Of a stretch of DNA of 57,793 nt, positions 1 to 8,568 are shown piece by piece. Source of the stretch: an uncultured Opitutales bacterium (GTDB lineage: Bacteria; Verrucomicrobiota; Verrucomicrobiia; Opitutales; UBA2995); contig CALJGU010000058.1 of NCBI GenBank assembly GCA_938075565.1, positions 1-57,793 of the forward strand. Direction: 5' to 3'. Within the stretch, counting starts at the first letter, position 1, and every line of letters starts with the position of its first letter. The position numbers and the translations under genes were made by a program. The notes under the pieces were generated by a model. The model ran no database searches. It was not told where the DNA came from and was given only the letters and a program-made list of their open reading frames with translations.

Positions 1-65
1 CCAGTCTTGTACAGGTAAGAATTCTTTTTAAGAAATAATCGACGTAGCGATACAAGCGGCCACAA
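1..65 (-). CDS. possible start of a further gene, cut by the window edge
   Basis: Downstream of the glycosylphosphotransferase on the same strand, a frame stays open to the window edge. Read from a TTG at 65 it begins LWPLVSLRRLFLKKNSY. A GGAGGG sequence lies just upstream (about 73-68), which is rare for this region because most genes here lack a Shine-Dalgarno motif. Twenty-one codons are too few to name a family. A neighbouring GTG at 63 gives only 11 codons and is less likely. The frame may be chance. Confidence 0.22.
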   Translation of the reverse strand, partial: MWPLVSLRRLFLKKNSYLYKT

Positions 66-84
66 AACCCTCCTTGCTCTTTCC

Positions 85-1512
85 TTAATACGCATTCTTT
101 CTCCTCACTAATGTCATTAATATGATGTATACATCCATCCAAATCGACCAGTTTTCGATGTAGAAGAGATCATATCGGATTCGGTTTTCCAGACTGGTAT
201 TTCCCCTTAGACCATGGATTTGGGCCCAGCCCGTTAGGCCAGGTTTGACGGAGTGACGAGTTTGGTAGTGTTGGATTTCGTATTGAAAATCTTCGATGAG
301 CTCGGGGCGTTCTGGTCTTGGTCCAACAAGGCTCATCTCGCCTTTTAGGATGTTCCAAAATTGAGGGATTTCATCGAGATTGGTTTCTCGCATGAAGGCG
401 CCTATTCTCGTTCTGCGTGGATCATCTTCTACAGCCCATTGGGCTTTGTTACTTTCTTCAGCATCCAACTTCATTGATCGAAGTTTGTAGATGTTGAATG
501 TTTTCCCATTTCTTCCTGTCCGTACCTGCTTATAGAATACAGAGCCTTTACTTTCTCGTTTGATTAGAATTGAGAGAGTTAAGATAATCGGAGCAGAAAG
601 TATCAACCCGACTAATCCCCCTGTAATGTCGACTAGTCGTTTGAATGCCCGGGTCCCCAACTTATCTAACGGCAGAGTTTCCACCCCCATAATGGGCACT
701 CCTGAAATATTCTGTAGGCTTAAGCCCGAAAGGAAAACTTGGAATGAGGTAGGTACAATCTTAAACGCGACATAGTTGCGTTCGCATATGGCGGCTATTT
801 CTAGTGTTCTTTTGCGATCCAAATTGCCGGTTGCTATGATGAGGATTTCAATCGCGTTTTCTTTAACCAGTGACTCGAGCGCATTCTCTGATCCAAGAAT
901 GGGAATAGACAAATCTGATTCCTTCGCTTCATCTTTTGTGTCCTCGCGGTAGATAATCCCAACAGGGTTGTATGGGTGATTTTTATCCAAGGACATGGCC
1001 GTAAATAATTTTGAGGCATCCTCATTGATCCCCAATATGGCCACATTCTTTTGAAGCGATGGAAGAAAGTGTTTTTGAAGAAGAATTTTGTGAAGACTGA
1101 TGCGCCAGAGCGTCAACAACCCAGCGGAGGTAAATAGTGCCAGGGTGACAAATATCCGAGAAATTTTTGGCTCAAATTTCAGCGCCAATGATGTCCCCAG
1201 ATAAGCAAAAAACCAAAAGATGCATCCTTTGAAAATGATGGAGTAGATGCGATGGAGATGAAGGATCTGCTTGTCGTTGTAGAGTCCCAAGTATCCAAAG
1301 GTGGCGATCAAGAATAAGGTCCCTAATATCAACAGCGGCACATATAGTTGATAGTACGCTCCTTCTGGTGGAACTCCAAAATTCTTAATGAAAGATTCAA
1401 ATCTCAACCAGTAAGCAAGCGATAGCGCCAAGTAGGTCACCAGCGCATCGCCTAATAGCGATACGGCTACAACAGAACTTTGATTGGATTTACGATGATG
1501 AGCCTGGGCCAT
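85..1512 (-). CDS. polyprenyl glycosylphosphotransferase (exopolysaccharide initiating enzyme)
   Basis: This membrane enzyme is expected to move a sugar-1-phosphate from a nucleotide sugar onto undecaprenyl phosphate, the first step of exopolysaccharide or O-antigen assembly. The 475-residue protein has the full layout of the WcaJ/PssY type: hydrophobic segments in the first ~130 residues, a Rossmann-like CoA-binding region near 155-260 (VAILGINEDASKL), another membrane helix near 295-315, and the C-terminal bacterial sugar transferase domain. The catalytic domain shows KLRSM, the basic ETNLDEIPQFWNILKGEMS stretch and VGPRPERPE, which are family signatures. The sugar specificity cannot be read from sequence. 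No other capsule genes are visible, but the locus may continue past the left edge of the window. Confidence 0.93.
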   Translation of the reverse strand: MAQAHHRKSNQSSVVAVSLLGDALVTYLALSLAYWLRFESFIKNFGVPPEGAYYQLYVPLLILGTLFLIATFGYLGLYNDKQILHLHRIYSIIFKGCIFWFFAYLGTSLALKFEPKISRIFVTLALFTSAGLLTLWRISLHKILLQKHFLPSLQKNVAILGINEDASKLFTAMSLDKNHPYNPVGIIYREDTKDEAKESDLSIPILGSENALESLVKENAIEILIIATGNLDRKRTLEIAAICERNYVAFKIVPTSFQVFLSGLSLQNISGVPIMGVETLPLDKLGTRAFKRLVDITGGLVGLILSAPIILTLSILIKRESKGSVFYKQVRTGRNGKTFNIYKLRSMKLDAEESNKAQWAVEDDPRRTRIGAFMRETNLDEIPQFWNILKGEMSLVGPRPERPELIEDFQYEIQHYQTRHSVKPGLTGWAQIHGLRGNTSLENRIRYDLFYIENWSIWMDVYIILMTLVRRKNAY

Positions 1513-1586
1513 CAGGAAAAAGTGGTGGATAAGAGAGATTTAAATCCGACTCTGATTAAGTGCCATTTGCAAATCAAATGATGTCC

Positions 1587-2231
1587 TCATTCTTCCCGCT
1601 TCTGGCCTTTGATGGTGGGGGTGTCGTCTGGATAGGCGTCGCGGAAGGGAGTTTCTGCTTGGGGCAGTAGGATGCCGGATCGCTCTTCCTTTTGTTCATT
1701 CATCAGATCGAGGAAGCGATCGAGTCGGCTTTGGTCTCTTAGGTTGGCCGATACGGCGATCACTTGATTGAGGGCTTGGCCCGTATCACCGGAAGATGCT
1801 CCGTAGGTGATTTGCACGTACCAGGCATACGGTTCGTCGTTGATGATTCGGCCTCGTTCAACCTGATTGGACGAAAGATAAAACCGCAGCCGTCGGGCGC
1901 CTCGCTTGATGGTCGGGAGTTCGACTACCGTCCAGAAATATTCCAATCGTGGGCGTGATGGATTTCCAAGATTATGAGCCAGGGCCACTTCTACGGTCAG
2001 GTCGTCTAAGAATTCTCGATTGGGCGCTGTTGGACTCGGGTTGCCCCGGACATCGACTTCTATTTCCATTTCGAGCCACGCTTCTCCACCATAGGGAGAG
2101 CGTTCTTGGGAAAAGCGCACATTGTTCACCCGCAGGTTTTCCGAGGGCTGAGCAAAGAGCTGAGAGCCAAGAGCGAATAAGAGAAGAAGCTGCAACGTTT
2201 GTGCGTTATGCTTGGGAAAACACAGAGTCAT
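1587..2231 (-). CDS. exported protein of unknown function, possibly Amuc_1102-like
   Basis: The 214-residue product begins with a hydrophobic segment ending LFAQP, a probable signal peptide with cleavage after Ala. The mature part looks all-beta, with alternating stretches such as WLEMEIEVDV and LEYFWTVVELP followed by KRGARRLRFYL. That rhythm resembles the small Amuc_1102-type pilus-associated proteins of Verrucomicrobia, but this is a weak resemblance from memory. The C-terminal ~40 residues are polar. It lies 74 bp upstream of the glycosylphosphotransferase on the same strand, so the two may be co-transcribed. No catalytic motif is visible. Confidence 0.7.
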   Translation of the reverse strand: MTLCFPKHNAQTLQLLLLFALGSQLFAQPSENLRVNNVRFSQERSPYGGEAWLEMEIEVDVRGNPSPTAPNREFLDDLTVEVALAHNLGNPSRPRLEYFWTVVELPTIKRGARRLRFYLSSNQVERGRIINDEPYAWYVQITYGASSGDTGQALNQVIAVSANLRDQSRLDRFLDLMNEQKEERSGILLPQAETPFRDAYPDDTPTIKGQKREE

Positions 2232-2354
2232 TTTATGGGTCTATCATTGATATCCGAGATGAAAGCGGCAAGCCTTTGTCTGTTAGGATATAAACCGGCC
2301 TTGCCGGCAGCTTTCCTCAAATAACCAATACCTATTCCCGAATAACTTCTTTCC

Positions 2355-2852
2355 ATGCTTCCATTCAAAATCAGTGTCCTTGTCTTTGTGCGAAATGAGG
2401 CTGGAGAGATCTTGCTCATCGAGCGAACCAAGGAACCGAACAAAGGTTGTTGGAGCCCCATCGGAGGGAAACTGGAGATGCAGTTGGGAGAATCGCCTTA
2501 TGAATGCGCGATCCGCGAGACCGAAGAGGAGATCGGCCTTCAGCTCACTGAACATGATTTGCACCTCTTTTGCATGATCTCTGAAAAGGGTTATGAAGGG
2601 AAAACACACTGGCTGATGTTCCTTTTCGACTGCCTCAAGCCTATCCACGATCTTCCGCCGACCATTGATGAAGGTCAGTTCTCATTTTTCAAAGAATCGG
2701 CGATTGATGACCTCCCGATCCCAGAAACGGACCGGAAACTTCTCTGGGACATATATAAACAAGGGCGTAGCGGATTTACTGCTCTAAGAGCCAACTGTTT
2801 TGATGGGATCCCACAAGACGTGGTGGTCGAGCAGGGAGACGCGGAAGCCTAG
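2355..2852 (+). CDS. Nudix hydrolase
   Basis: A 165-residue Nudix-fold hydrolase, expected to cleave nucleoside diphosphate derivatives with Mg2+. The core runs from residue ~5 to ~140 (ISVLVFVRNEAGEILLIER). The catalytic helix RETEEEIGL is intact with its preceding E-x7-RE spacing. The loop before it is two residues longer than the classic box (GGKLEMQLGE where GGKLEPGE is usual), so a strict Nudix pattern would miss it. The ATG has no Shine-Dalgarno sequence. It diverges from the exported protein gene on the other strand. The substrate cannot be predicted; house-cleaning of damaged nucleotides and ADP-ribose hydrolysis are both possible. Confidence 0.9.
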   Translation: MLPFKISVLVFVRNEAGEILLIERTKEPNKGCWSPIGGKLEMQLGESPYECAIRETEEEIGLQLTEHDLHLFCMISEKGYEGKTHWLMFLFDCLKPIHDLPPTIDEGQFSFFKESAIDDLPIPETDRKLLWDIYKQGRSGFTALRANCFDGIPQDVVVEQGDAEA

Positions 2853-2962
2853 ATAAAGTAGCCTGGATCACTGAGGGACCAGGGTGCCTGGATTCCAGAA
2901 TCGCCGGTTTTACAAGCTTTTCGGCGGGTTTTAGGGCTAGTATTTTTTCTGTGCGGTATTTG

Positions 2963-2990
2963 TTGAACTTTCCCAAGTAGTTCCTAGAGT
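2963..2990 (+). promoter_or_regulatory. candidate sigma-70 promoter of the pdh operon
   Basis: TTGAAC (2963-2968) and TAGAGT (2985-2990) are 16 bp apart and end 26 bp before the pdhA start codon. The match to the -35/-10 consensus is partial. Confidence 0.3.
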
Positions 2991-3016
2991 GCCCGCTCCT
3001 TTAATTAGGGTCTATT

Positions 3017-4129
3017 GTGAGTAAAACCAAGAAAACCACCAAAAAGAAGCCTGCTAAAAAGGCGTCCATGGCGAAAGCTGTGGACGTGAATGCGGGGCTG
3101 ACCAACGAGCAAAGAATCGAGTTTCTTCAAACGATGATTCGTATCCGCCGCTTTGAAGAGCGCTCGTTGCGAGCTTATCAGCAGGGTAAAATCGGAGGTT
3201 TCCTCCACCTCTACATTGGGCAGGAAGCGGTTGCTGTAGGTACCGTATCTGTGATGGGCGAACATGACCACGTCATCACTGCCTATCGTGACCACGGTCA
3301 CGCTCTCGCTGTGGGAATGGGGATGAACGAGTGTTTTGCCGAGCTTCAAGGTAAATACACGGGTTGCTCCAAAGGAAAAGGCGGCTCAATGCACTTTTTC
3401 GCTCCTGACAAGAATTTCTGGGGAGGTCACGGAATTGTGGCTGGCCAAACCCCCCTCGGCGCAGGGATTGCCTATGCGCTTAAATACCAAGGCCTCAAGG
3501 GTTCCTGCCTCTGCTTTATGGGAGATGGTGCGGTGAACCAGGGCGCTTATCACGAAGCGCTAAATCTTGCGGGTCTTTGGGATTTGCCGGTGGTGTATAT
3601 CATCGAAAACAATGGCTATTCTATGGGCACCAGCCAGGAACGCTCCTCTGCAGGTGAGCTATTGGCCAAACGGGCTGAGGGCTACCACATCGCCTGGGAT
3701 GTTTGCGACGGCCATAATCTGGAAGAAGTTCGTCAAAAGACCGCGCAGGCTATTGCCCGTGCGCATGATGAATGCAAGCCAACCATTCTGGAGATTGATA
3801 CCTACCGCTACCGCGGTCACTCGGTAGCTGATCCGGACAAGACCTACCGGACCAAAGAAGAAATTGCTGAGTATCAGCGCACGAAAGACCCGATCAACCT
3901 CTACAAATCTCAATTAATCAAAGAAGGTGTTCTTTCGGAAGAGCAGGCCAAAGAAATCGATAAGGCTGCACGAGCCGAGGCTGAAGAAGCCGCTCAGTTT
4001 GCCGACCAGAGCCCATATCCACCCGTTGAGGAAATCACCCGCGACGTGTATTGGGAAGTAGACAACCCTGATCACAAAGTGTCACAAGGGCGGATCTTCT
4101 TTGAGGACCCTCACACGGATGAAGGCTGA
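3017..4129 (+). CDS. pdhA: pyruvate dehydrogenase E1 component, alpha subunit
   Basis: The alpha subunit of heterotetrameric E1, which decarboxylates pyruvate with thiamine diphosphate and passes the acetyl group to E2 lipoate. The 370-residue protein has the family core from residue ~30 onward: RIRRFEER, then HGIVAGQTPLGAGIAYA, then the ThDP-binding motif that opens with GDGAVNQGAYHEALN and closes ~25 residues later with IENN. The phosphorylation-loop region YRYRGHSVADPD is also present. The N-terminus is a lysine-rich tail of about 20 residues. The start used here is a GTG; an ATG at 3068 would remove most of the tail. First gene of pdhA-pdhB-pdhC. No E3 (lpd) gene is in the window. Confidence 0.95.
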   Translation: MSKTKKTTKKKPAKKASMAKAVDVNAGLTNEQRIEFLQTMIRIRRFEERSLRAYQQGKIGGFLHLYIGQEAVAVGTVSVMGEHDHVITAYRDHGHALAVGMGMNECFAELQGKYTGCSKGKGGSMHFFAPDKNFWGGHGIVAGQTPLGAGIAYALKYQGLKGSCLCFMGDGAVNQGAYHEALNLAGLWDLPVVYIIENNGYSMGTSQERSSAGELLAKRAEGYHIAWDVCDGHNLEEVRQKTAQAIARAHDECKPTILEIDTYRYRGHSVADPDKTYRTKEEIAEYQRTKDPINLYKSQLIKEGVLSEEQAKEIDKAARAEAEEAAQFADQSPYPPVEEITRDVYWEVDNPDHKVSQGRIFFEDPHTDEG

Positions 4130-4207
4130 ATGCCTTCGAAAACAAAAAGCTGAAGCACATACAATATTTATACCGCGCTAGTGCGGTTAACATTTTCAAA
4201 TTTAGAC

Positions 4208-5185
4208 ATGCCAGAGATTACATATAGAACAGCCCTCATGGAGGCTATGGCGGAGGAAATGGAACGGGACGATAAGGTCATGATCATGGGTGAAGAAGTA
4301 GCTCAGTTCAAAGGTTCCTATAAAGTAACAGAAGGCCTCCTCGAAAAATTCGGTGAGAAACGAGTTATCGACACCCCGATCAGTGAAGCCGGATTTACCG
4401 GTTTGGCGATCGGCGCAGCTATGATGGGACTACGTCCAATTTGTGAGCTGATGTTCTGGAGCTTTTCCTATGTGGCATTCGACCAGATGTTTAATAACGC
4501 GCCGAATGTGCGCTATATGTCCGGTGGCCTAGCCAACGTACCGCTCGTTATTCGCGGCCCTGCTAATGGGGGTACTAATGTTGGGGCAACTCATTCCCAT
4601 ACGCCGGAAAATTTTGCAGCCAACACTCCTGGCCTCAAAGTCGCTTGCCCAGCGACCGCCTATGACGCCAAGGGGTTGCTGAAATCTGCTATTCGCGATA
4701 ATGATCCGGTTTTCTTCATGGAAAACACTATTCTCTACAATGATAAGGGTGAAGTGCCTGATGAAGAGTATCTGATTCCCCTTGGATCAGCCGACGTGAA
4801 ACGTGAAGGAACCGACCTCACCATCGTAGCTCACGGCCGGGCAGTCATTACCAGCCTGAAGGCTGCCGAGATCTTGGAAGAAAAACACAACGTCCATGCT
4901 GAAGTGGTCGACTTGCGTTCGATTCGTCCGCTTGATGAAGAAACGATCCTCGAGTCTGTTCGAAAGACTAATCGCGTGTTGCTGGTAGAAGAAAATAAGC
5001 CCTTCTGCGGAGTGGATGCTCAGATCTCCCACATGATTCAGGAAAATGCCTTTGATTATCTGGACGGTCCCATCAAGCGACTCTCTGCTGTCGATGCACC
5101 TGCCATCTATTCGCCGCCGCTGGAAAAGCTACAATTGCCCTACCCTGAGATTGTTGTCACTTCAGCGCTCGACGCCCTAAAATAG
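4208..5185 (+). CDS. pdhB: pyruvate dehydrogenase E1 component, beta subunit
   Basis: Partner of PdhA in the E1 heterotetramer, supplying the transketolase-type pyrimidine-binding and C-terminal domains. From the ATG at 4208 the protein is 325 residues, beginning MPEITYRTALMEAM as in known PdhB proteins. An in-frame GTG at 4181 would add nine untypical residues and lies inside a small hairpin (ACCGC/GCGGT, 4172-4187), so I reject it. Characteristic stretches are IMGEEVAQFKGSYKVT, DTPISEAGFTGLAIGAAM and PANGGTNVGATHSH. The C-terminal domain begins near residue 195 (GTDLTIVAHGRAV). The gene follows pdhA by 78 bp and pdhC follows 59 bp later. Confidence 0.95.
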   Translation: MPEITYRTALMEAMAEEMERDDKVMIMGEEVAQFKGSYKVTEGLLEKFGEKRVIDTPISEAGFTGLAIGAAMMGLRPICELMFWSFSYVAFDQMFNNAPNVRYMSGGLANVPLVIRGPANGGTNVGATHSHTPENFAANTPGLKVACPATAYDAKGLLKSAIRDNDPVFFMENTILYNDKGEVPDEEYLIPLGSADVKREGTDLTIVAHGRAVITSLKAAEILEEKHNVHAEVVDLRSIRPLDEETILESVRKTNRVLLVEENKPFCGVDAQISHMIQENAFDYLDGPIKRLSAVDAPAIYSPPLEKLQLPYPEIVVTSALDALK

Positions 5186-5244
5186 CCATCTGAGATCTCC
5201 AGTTGACCACTTTAAACAGAAATAAAATTTTAGATTTTTGACCT

Positions 5245-6519
5245 ATGGCCACCGTAATTGATATGCCCAAGTTGAGCGACACCATGAGTGTGGGAACACT
5301 CGTGAACTGGCTCAAAAATGAAGGAGATCTCATTGAATCTGGAGATCTCATCGCCGAGGTAGAAACCGACAAGGCCACTATGGAATTGGAGGCGTTTGAC
5401 GAAGGTATCTTGTTAAAGCAAGTAGCCGGCGCTGGTGACCAGATTCCCATCGGGGGTGCTGTTGCCGTGATTGGCGAGAAGGATGAAACGGTCGACCTGG
5501 ATGCCTTAGGTGTCGGAGCGGCCGCTCCTTTAGAAGAAGCTCCTGCCGAAGAAGTGGCAGCGCCAGCTGAAAGCAAACCTGAGGCTGTAGCTGCTCCGGA
5601 AGTAAAGGCATCCATTTCAAGCAATGGTCGGGTTAAAGCTTCTCCCTTGGCTCGCAAATTAGCCGAGAAGAAAGGCATCGACCTTGGCACCATCCAAGGA
5701 ACCGGTCCTGGAGGACGTATCGTAAAGGCCGATGTGGAGTCCGCCACTTCTGGTGCCACTACGAGTGCTGCACCGCTCAACATCCCAGTCTCTAGCACCG
5801 GGTCAGCCATTGCGGAAGACGCAAAGCTTCCACTCAACAACATTCGTACGATCATTGCTCAGCGCTTGCTGGAGTCAAAAACACAGGTGCCTCACTTCTA
5901 TTTGGAGACTGAGGTCGATGTAGCTCCACTCATGCAATTGCGGAAAGACTTGAACGAGCACTTGGGTCAATTGCCACCTGAACAAGGAGGCATCAAGCTG
6001 ACCGTAACCGACTTTATTCTAAAGGCTACTTCCGAAGCGCTTCGTCGAGTTCCACAAGTGAATTCTTCCTGGGGTGGCGACCACATTCAACAACATGGTG
6101 CCGTTCACATGGGTGTAGCCGTAGCTGTTGATGACGGTTTGGTTGTTCCCGTAATTCGTGATTCCCATGCGAAGGGTGTTCGCCAGATCAGCGCGGAGCT
6201 CAAGGAGCTGGCCGGTAAGGCCAAGTCAAAGAAACTCTCTCCCAATGAAATGAGCGGAAGCACCTTCACGGTTTCCTCTTTGGGGATGTTTCCTATCAAT
6301 GGCTTCTTCGGTATCATCAACCAGCCAAATGCCGGGATCCTATCTGTGGGTACCGCAATTAAGCAGCCGGTTGTCGATGCCAATGACAACATTGTGGTCG
6401 GTCATCGCATGACCATCGGAGCGAGCTTTGATCACCGTGTTGTGGACGGTGCTGTTGGTGCGATGTTCCTCAAAGCGCTTAAGGAGATTCTCGAGACGCC
6501 GGCTTTGATTCTGCTTTAA
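5245..6519 (+). CDS. pdhC: pyruvate dehydrogenase E2, dihydrolipoyl acetyltransferase
   Basis: The 424-residue E2 core protein takes the acetyl group from E1 and transfers it to CoA. It has one N-terminal lipoyl domain with the lipoyl-lysine at residue 43 (VETDKATMELE), an Ala/Pro/Glu-rich flexible linker, a peripheral-subunit-binding domain near 130-170 (ASPLARKLAEKKGIDL and GTGPGGRIVKADVE), a second linker, and the C-terminal acetyltransferase domain. The active-site motif DHRVVDG has His near 397 and Asp near 401. Single-lipoyl E2 proteins of this length are common outside Gammaproteobacteria. It ends the operon; four bases after its stop a long inverted repeat begins, which may stop transcription. 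Confidence 0.95.
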   Translation: MATVIDMPKLSDTMSVGTLVNWLKNEGDLIESGDLIAEVETDKATMELEAFDEGILLKQVAGAGDQIPIGGAVAVIGEKDETVDLDALGVGAAAPLEEAPAEEVAAPAESKPEAVAAPEVKASISSNGRVKASPLARKLAEKKGIDLGTIQGTGPGGRIVKADVESATSGATTSAAPLNIPVSSTGSAIAEDAKLPLNNIRTIIAQRLLESKTQVPHFYLETEVDVAPLMQLRKDLNEHLGQLPPEQGGIKLTVTDFILKATSEALRRVPQVNSSWGGDHIQQHGAVHMGVAVAVDDGLVVPVIRDSHAKGVRQISAELKELAGKAKSKKLSPNEMSGSTFTVSSLGMFPINGFFGIINQPNAGILSVGTAIKQPVVDANDNIVVGHRMTIGASFDHRVVDGAVGAMFLKALKEILETPALILL

Positions 6520-6522
6520 TGA

Positions 6523-6587
6523 AGTAGCACAGGCATCTTGCCTGTGAGCTCACCCGGAACAAACACAGGCAAGATGCCTGTGCTACT
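6523..6587. repeat. nested palindromic repeat (REP-like), probable bidirectional terminator
   Basis: Two perfect 24-bp arms (6523-6546 and 6564-6587) form an inverted repeat around a 17-nt spacer. Each arm is itself a hairpin: CACAGGCA-TCT-TGCCTGTG on the left and its complement on the right. The element can therefore fold as one long stem or two short ones. It fills the 74-bp gap between the convergent genes pdhC and the phosphohexomutase, so a role in ending both transcripts is likely. The form resembles dispersed REP/BIME-type elements; no second copy is in this window. Confidence 0.85.
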
Positions 6588-6593
6588 CTTATG

Positions 6594-8558
6594 TTACCCT
6601 TCCGCCCTCACCGCTGCGTCGGCAAGGATAGCCTCCTTCATCGATTCGATGGTGGATATGGTCAGGGTCTTTTTATCTTCGAGTTCAGCAGGGTCAGTAA
6701 CTTCTTCGTGACCGAAGAGGTAGAATTTGATCTTTGGCTCTGTGCCTGAACCACGGACGGCATATTTATAGCCATTCGCCAAGGTAAGAAAGTAGAAGTC
6801 CTGCTTCGGGATGGTTTCGCCATCTGCATCGGTTAAAACATCGACTCCGAAATCCTTCATTTCAGTGACCGCAATATCGCCAATGTCCTTGGGAGTATCG
6901 GAACGGTAGGATTCCAGGATGTTCTTGATCTTCTGAGCTCCGGCAGCGCCTTCATAGTAAACGTTCCCTAGCGTTTCATAGAAGTACCCGTACTTAGAAT
7001 ACAGAGTGTCCAAGTAATCGAGGAACGTTTTGCCTTGGCTCTTCAGGTAGGAAGCAATTTCGCAAAACATGACCACTGCGGCGTTACCATCTTTATCGCG
7101 AACGGCGTCGCTTCCCAGATAGCCATAACTCTCTTCTCCGCCAAACACGTAGAAGGTTGAATGCTCCTGAAGGAGGTCAGCCCGTTTTAAATAATCGGTA
7201 TTGTCGTAGTCGATTTGGTAACCGTGCTTTTCTTTTAGTTGATCCTGAAGCTGCTGTTCGTAATTACCGATTTTTTCTCCGATCCATTTAAATCCGGTTA
7301 AGGTGTTGATGACCTTGAGGCCATGAGCTGCTCCGATGGTATCTTGAAGAGGAGTAGTAACAAAGGTCTTCACAAGTACCGCTCCTTCTGTTCCGCCGGG
7401 AGGTAGAATGCCGCGCTCTTTCATTTGCACTATGCGATACTCCGCCATGACCGAGCCAATCTGGTTACCCGTGAGCAGCTGCATCTTGCCTTCACTATCA
7501 CGAACAGCAACGCCCATGCGGTCGCAGTCCGGGTCGGTGGCAATAACTACATCGGCCCCGGTTGCTTCTGCCCGTTCGATGGACATGGCAAGCGCCTCAG
7601 CGTTTTCTGGATTGGGAGATACAACTGAGGCAAACTGGGGGTCAAAGTCGTTTTGAGCTTCCACAACGTCGACTGCGATACCGAGGCGTTGCAGGACAGG
7701 GATCGAAGCGATGCCTCCAGTCCCATGAATGGGGCTGAACACTACCTTTAAGTCGCTCTTTTCAAATAATTCTTTGTCGAGGGCTACATCCATGACAGAG
7801 TCGTAGTAAGCCTCATCAATGGAAGCGGGTAGGGTGATTACCTTCTCCATATCCAGTTCGAAGTGCTGCGCGGTCTCTGGTAGATTAACCAGACCGACTT
7901 GCTCCACGATACCAGAAGCGTGTGGCTCGACAACTTGTGCACCGTCTGTGAAATAGGCCTTGAAGCCATTGTCATGCGGTGGGTTGTGACTGGCGGTAAT
8001 AACGATGCCTGCAGTAGCGCCCAGTTTGCGAACGCTGAAACTGAGATGTGGTGTTGATCGTGGACCGTCGAAAATCATGGCGATACCGCCCAGGCGAGTC
8101 CAGGTAGAGGCAGCCAGTTTACAGAAGTATCTGGAAAAATGTCGAACGTCGTGAGCGATCACCAGCTTTGGAGCATCGAAAATCTCATTACTATCCAGGT
8201 ACTGCTTATTGTAGTTGTATAGGCCGATGGTCGCGCGGATGACGTTGAAGTCGTTCAATACATTCGAGCCAATGGCTGGGTGCTCGGGTGTCCCTTGTGA
8301 AGAAAGTGTTCCTGTTTCACCAGCAGCTGTCACTTTGCCGATCGTACGACCTCGGATTCCGCCGGTGCCGAATTCCATATTTTTATAAAAGCGATCGTTC
8401 AGTTCTTCCCACGCTTCTTTCGAGATCAATTCCTCAATGCTCTGAAGTGCCCAATCGGGGAGGAAGTTTCCTTCTACCCAAAGGGTGACGTTGTCGGCGG
8501 TCGATTGCAGGACGTTGCCAGCATCTGCTGCGGCTTGTATGGATGCTGTAAGGCTCAT
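6594..8558 (-). CDS. phosphoglucomutase/phosphomannomutase family phosphohexomutase
   Basis: A 654-residue alpha-D-phosphohexomutase that interconverts hexose 1- and 6-phosphates. All four landmark loops are present: the phosphoserine loop ITASHNPPHDNGF with catalytic Ser190, the metal-binding loop DPDCDRMG, the sugar-binding loop GGEESYG and the C-terminal phosphate-binding RGSGTEPK. FGTGGIRGR near residue 67 is also typical. The length exceeds the common 450-580 residues and fits the longer PgcA/PGM2-like branch. It lies 10 bp downstream of the UDP-sugar pyrophosphorylase gene, so glucose-1-phosphate from this enzyme can feed directly into UDP-glucose. The exact sugar preference is not provable from sequence. 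Confidence 0.93.
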   Translation of the reverse strand: MSLTASIQAAADAGNVLQSTADNVTLWVEGNFLPDWALQSIEELISKEAWEELNDRFYKNMEFGTGGIRGRTIGKVTAAGETGTLSSQGTPEHPAIGSNVLNDFNVIRATIGLYNYNKQYLDSNEIFDAPKLVIAHDVRHFSRYFCKLAASTWTRLGGIAMIFDGPRSTPHLSFSVRKLGATAGIVITASHNPPHDNGFKAYFTDGAQVVEPHASGIVEQVGLVNLPETAQHFELDMEKVITLPASIDEAYYDSVMDVALDKELFEKSDLKVVFSPIHGTGGIASIPVLQRLGIAVDVVEAQNDFDPQFASVVSPNPENAEALAMSIERAEATGADVVIATDPDCDRMGVAVRDSEGKMQLLTGNQIGSVMAEYRIVQMKERGILPPGGTEGAVLVKTFVTTPLQDTIGAAHGLKVINTLTGFKWIGEKIGNYEQQLQDQLKEKHGYQIDYDNTDYLKRADLLQEHSTFYVFGGEESYGYLGSDAVRDKDGNAAVVMFCEIASYLKSQGKTFLDYLDTLYSKYGYFYETLGNVYYEGAAGAQKIKNILESYRSDTPKDIGDIAVTEMKDFGVDVLTDADGETIPKQDFYFLTLANGYKYAVRGSGTEPKIKFYLFGHEEVTDPAELEDKKTLTISTIESMKEAILADAAVRAEG

Positions 8559-8568
8559 GGTATAAAAT

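Noticed and set aside
4181-4207. GTG start for pdhB at 4181
   Set aside because: It lies in a hairpin and adds residues not found in PdhB proteins, while the ATG at 4208 opens MPEITYRTAL, the normal start.
5157-5855. 232-codon frame antisense to the start of pdhC
   Set aside because: It is opposite the E2 lipoyl domain and Ala/Pro/Glu linker. Its composition (Ser/Ala/Pro-rich) is that of a shadow of the linker.
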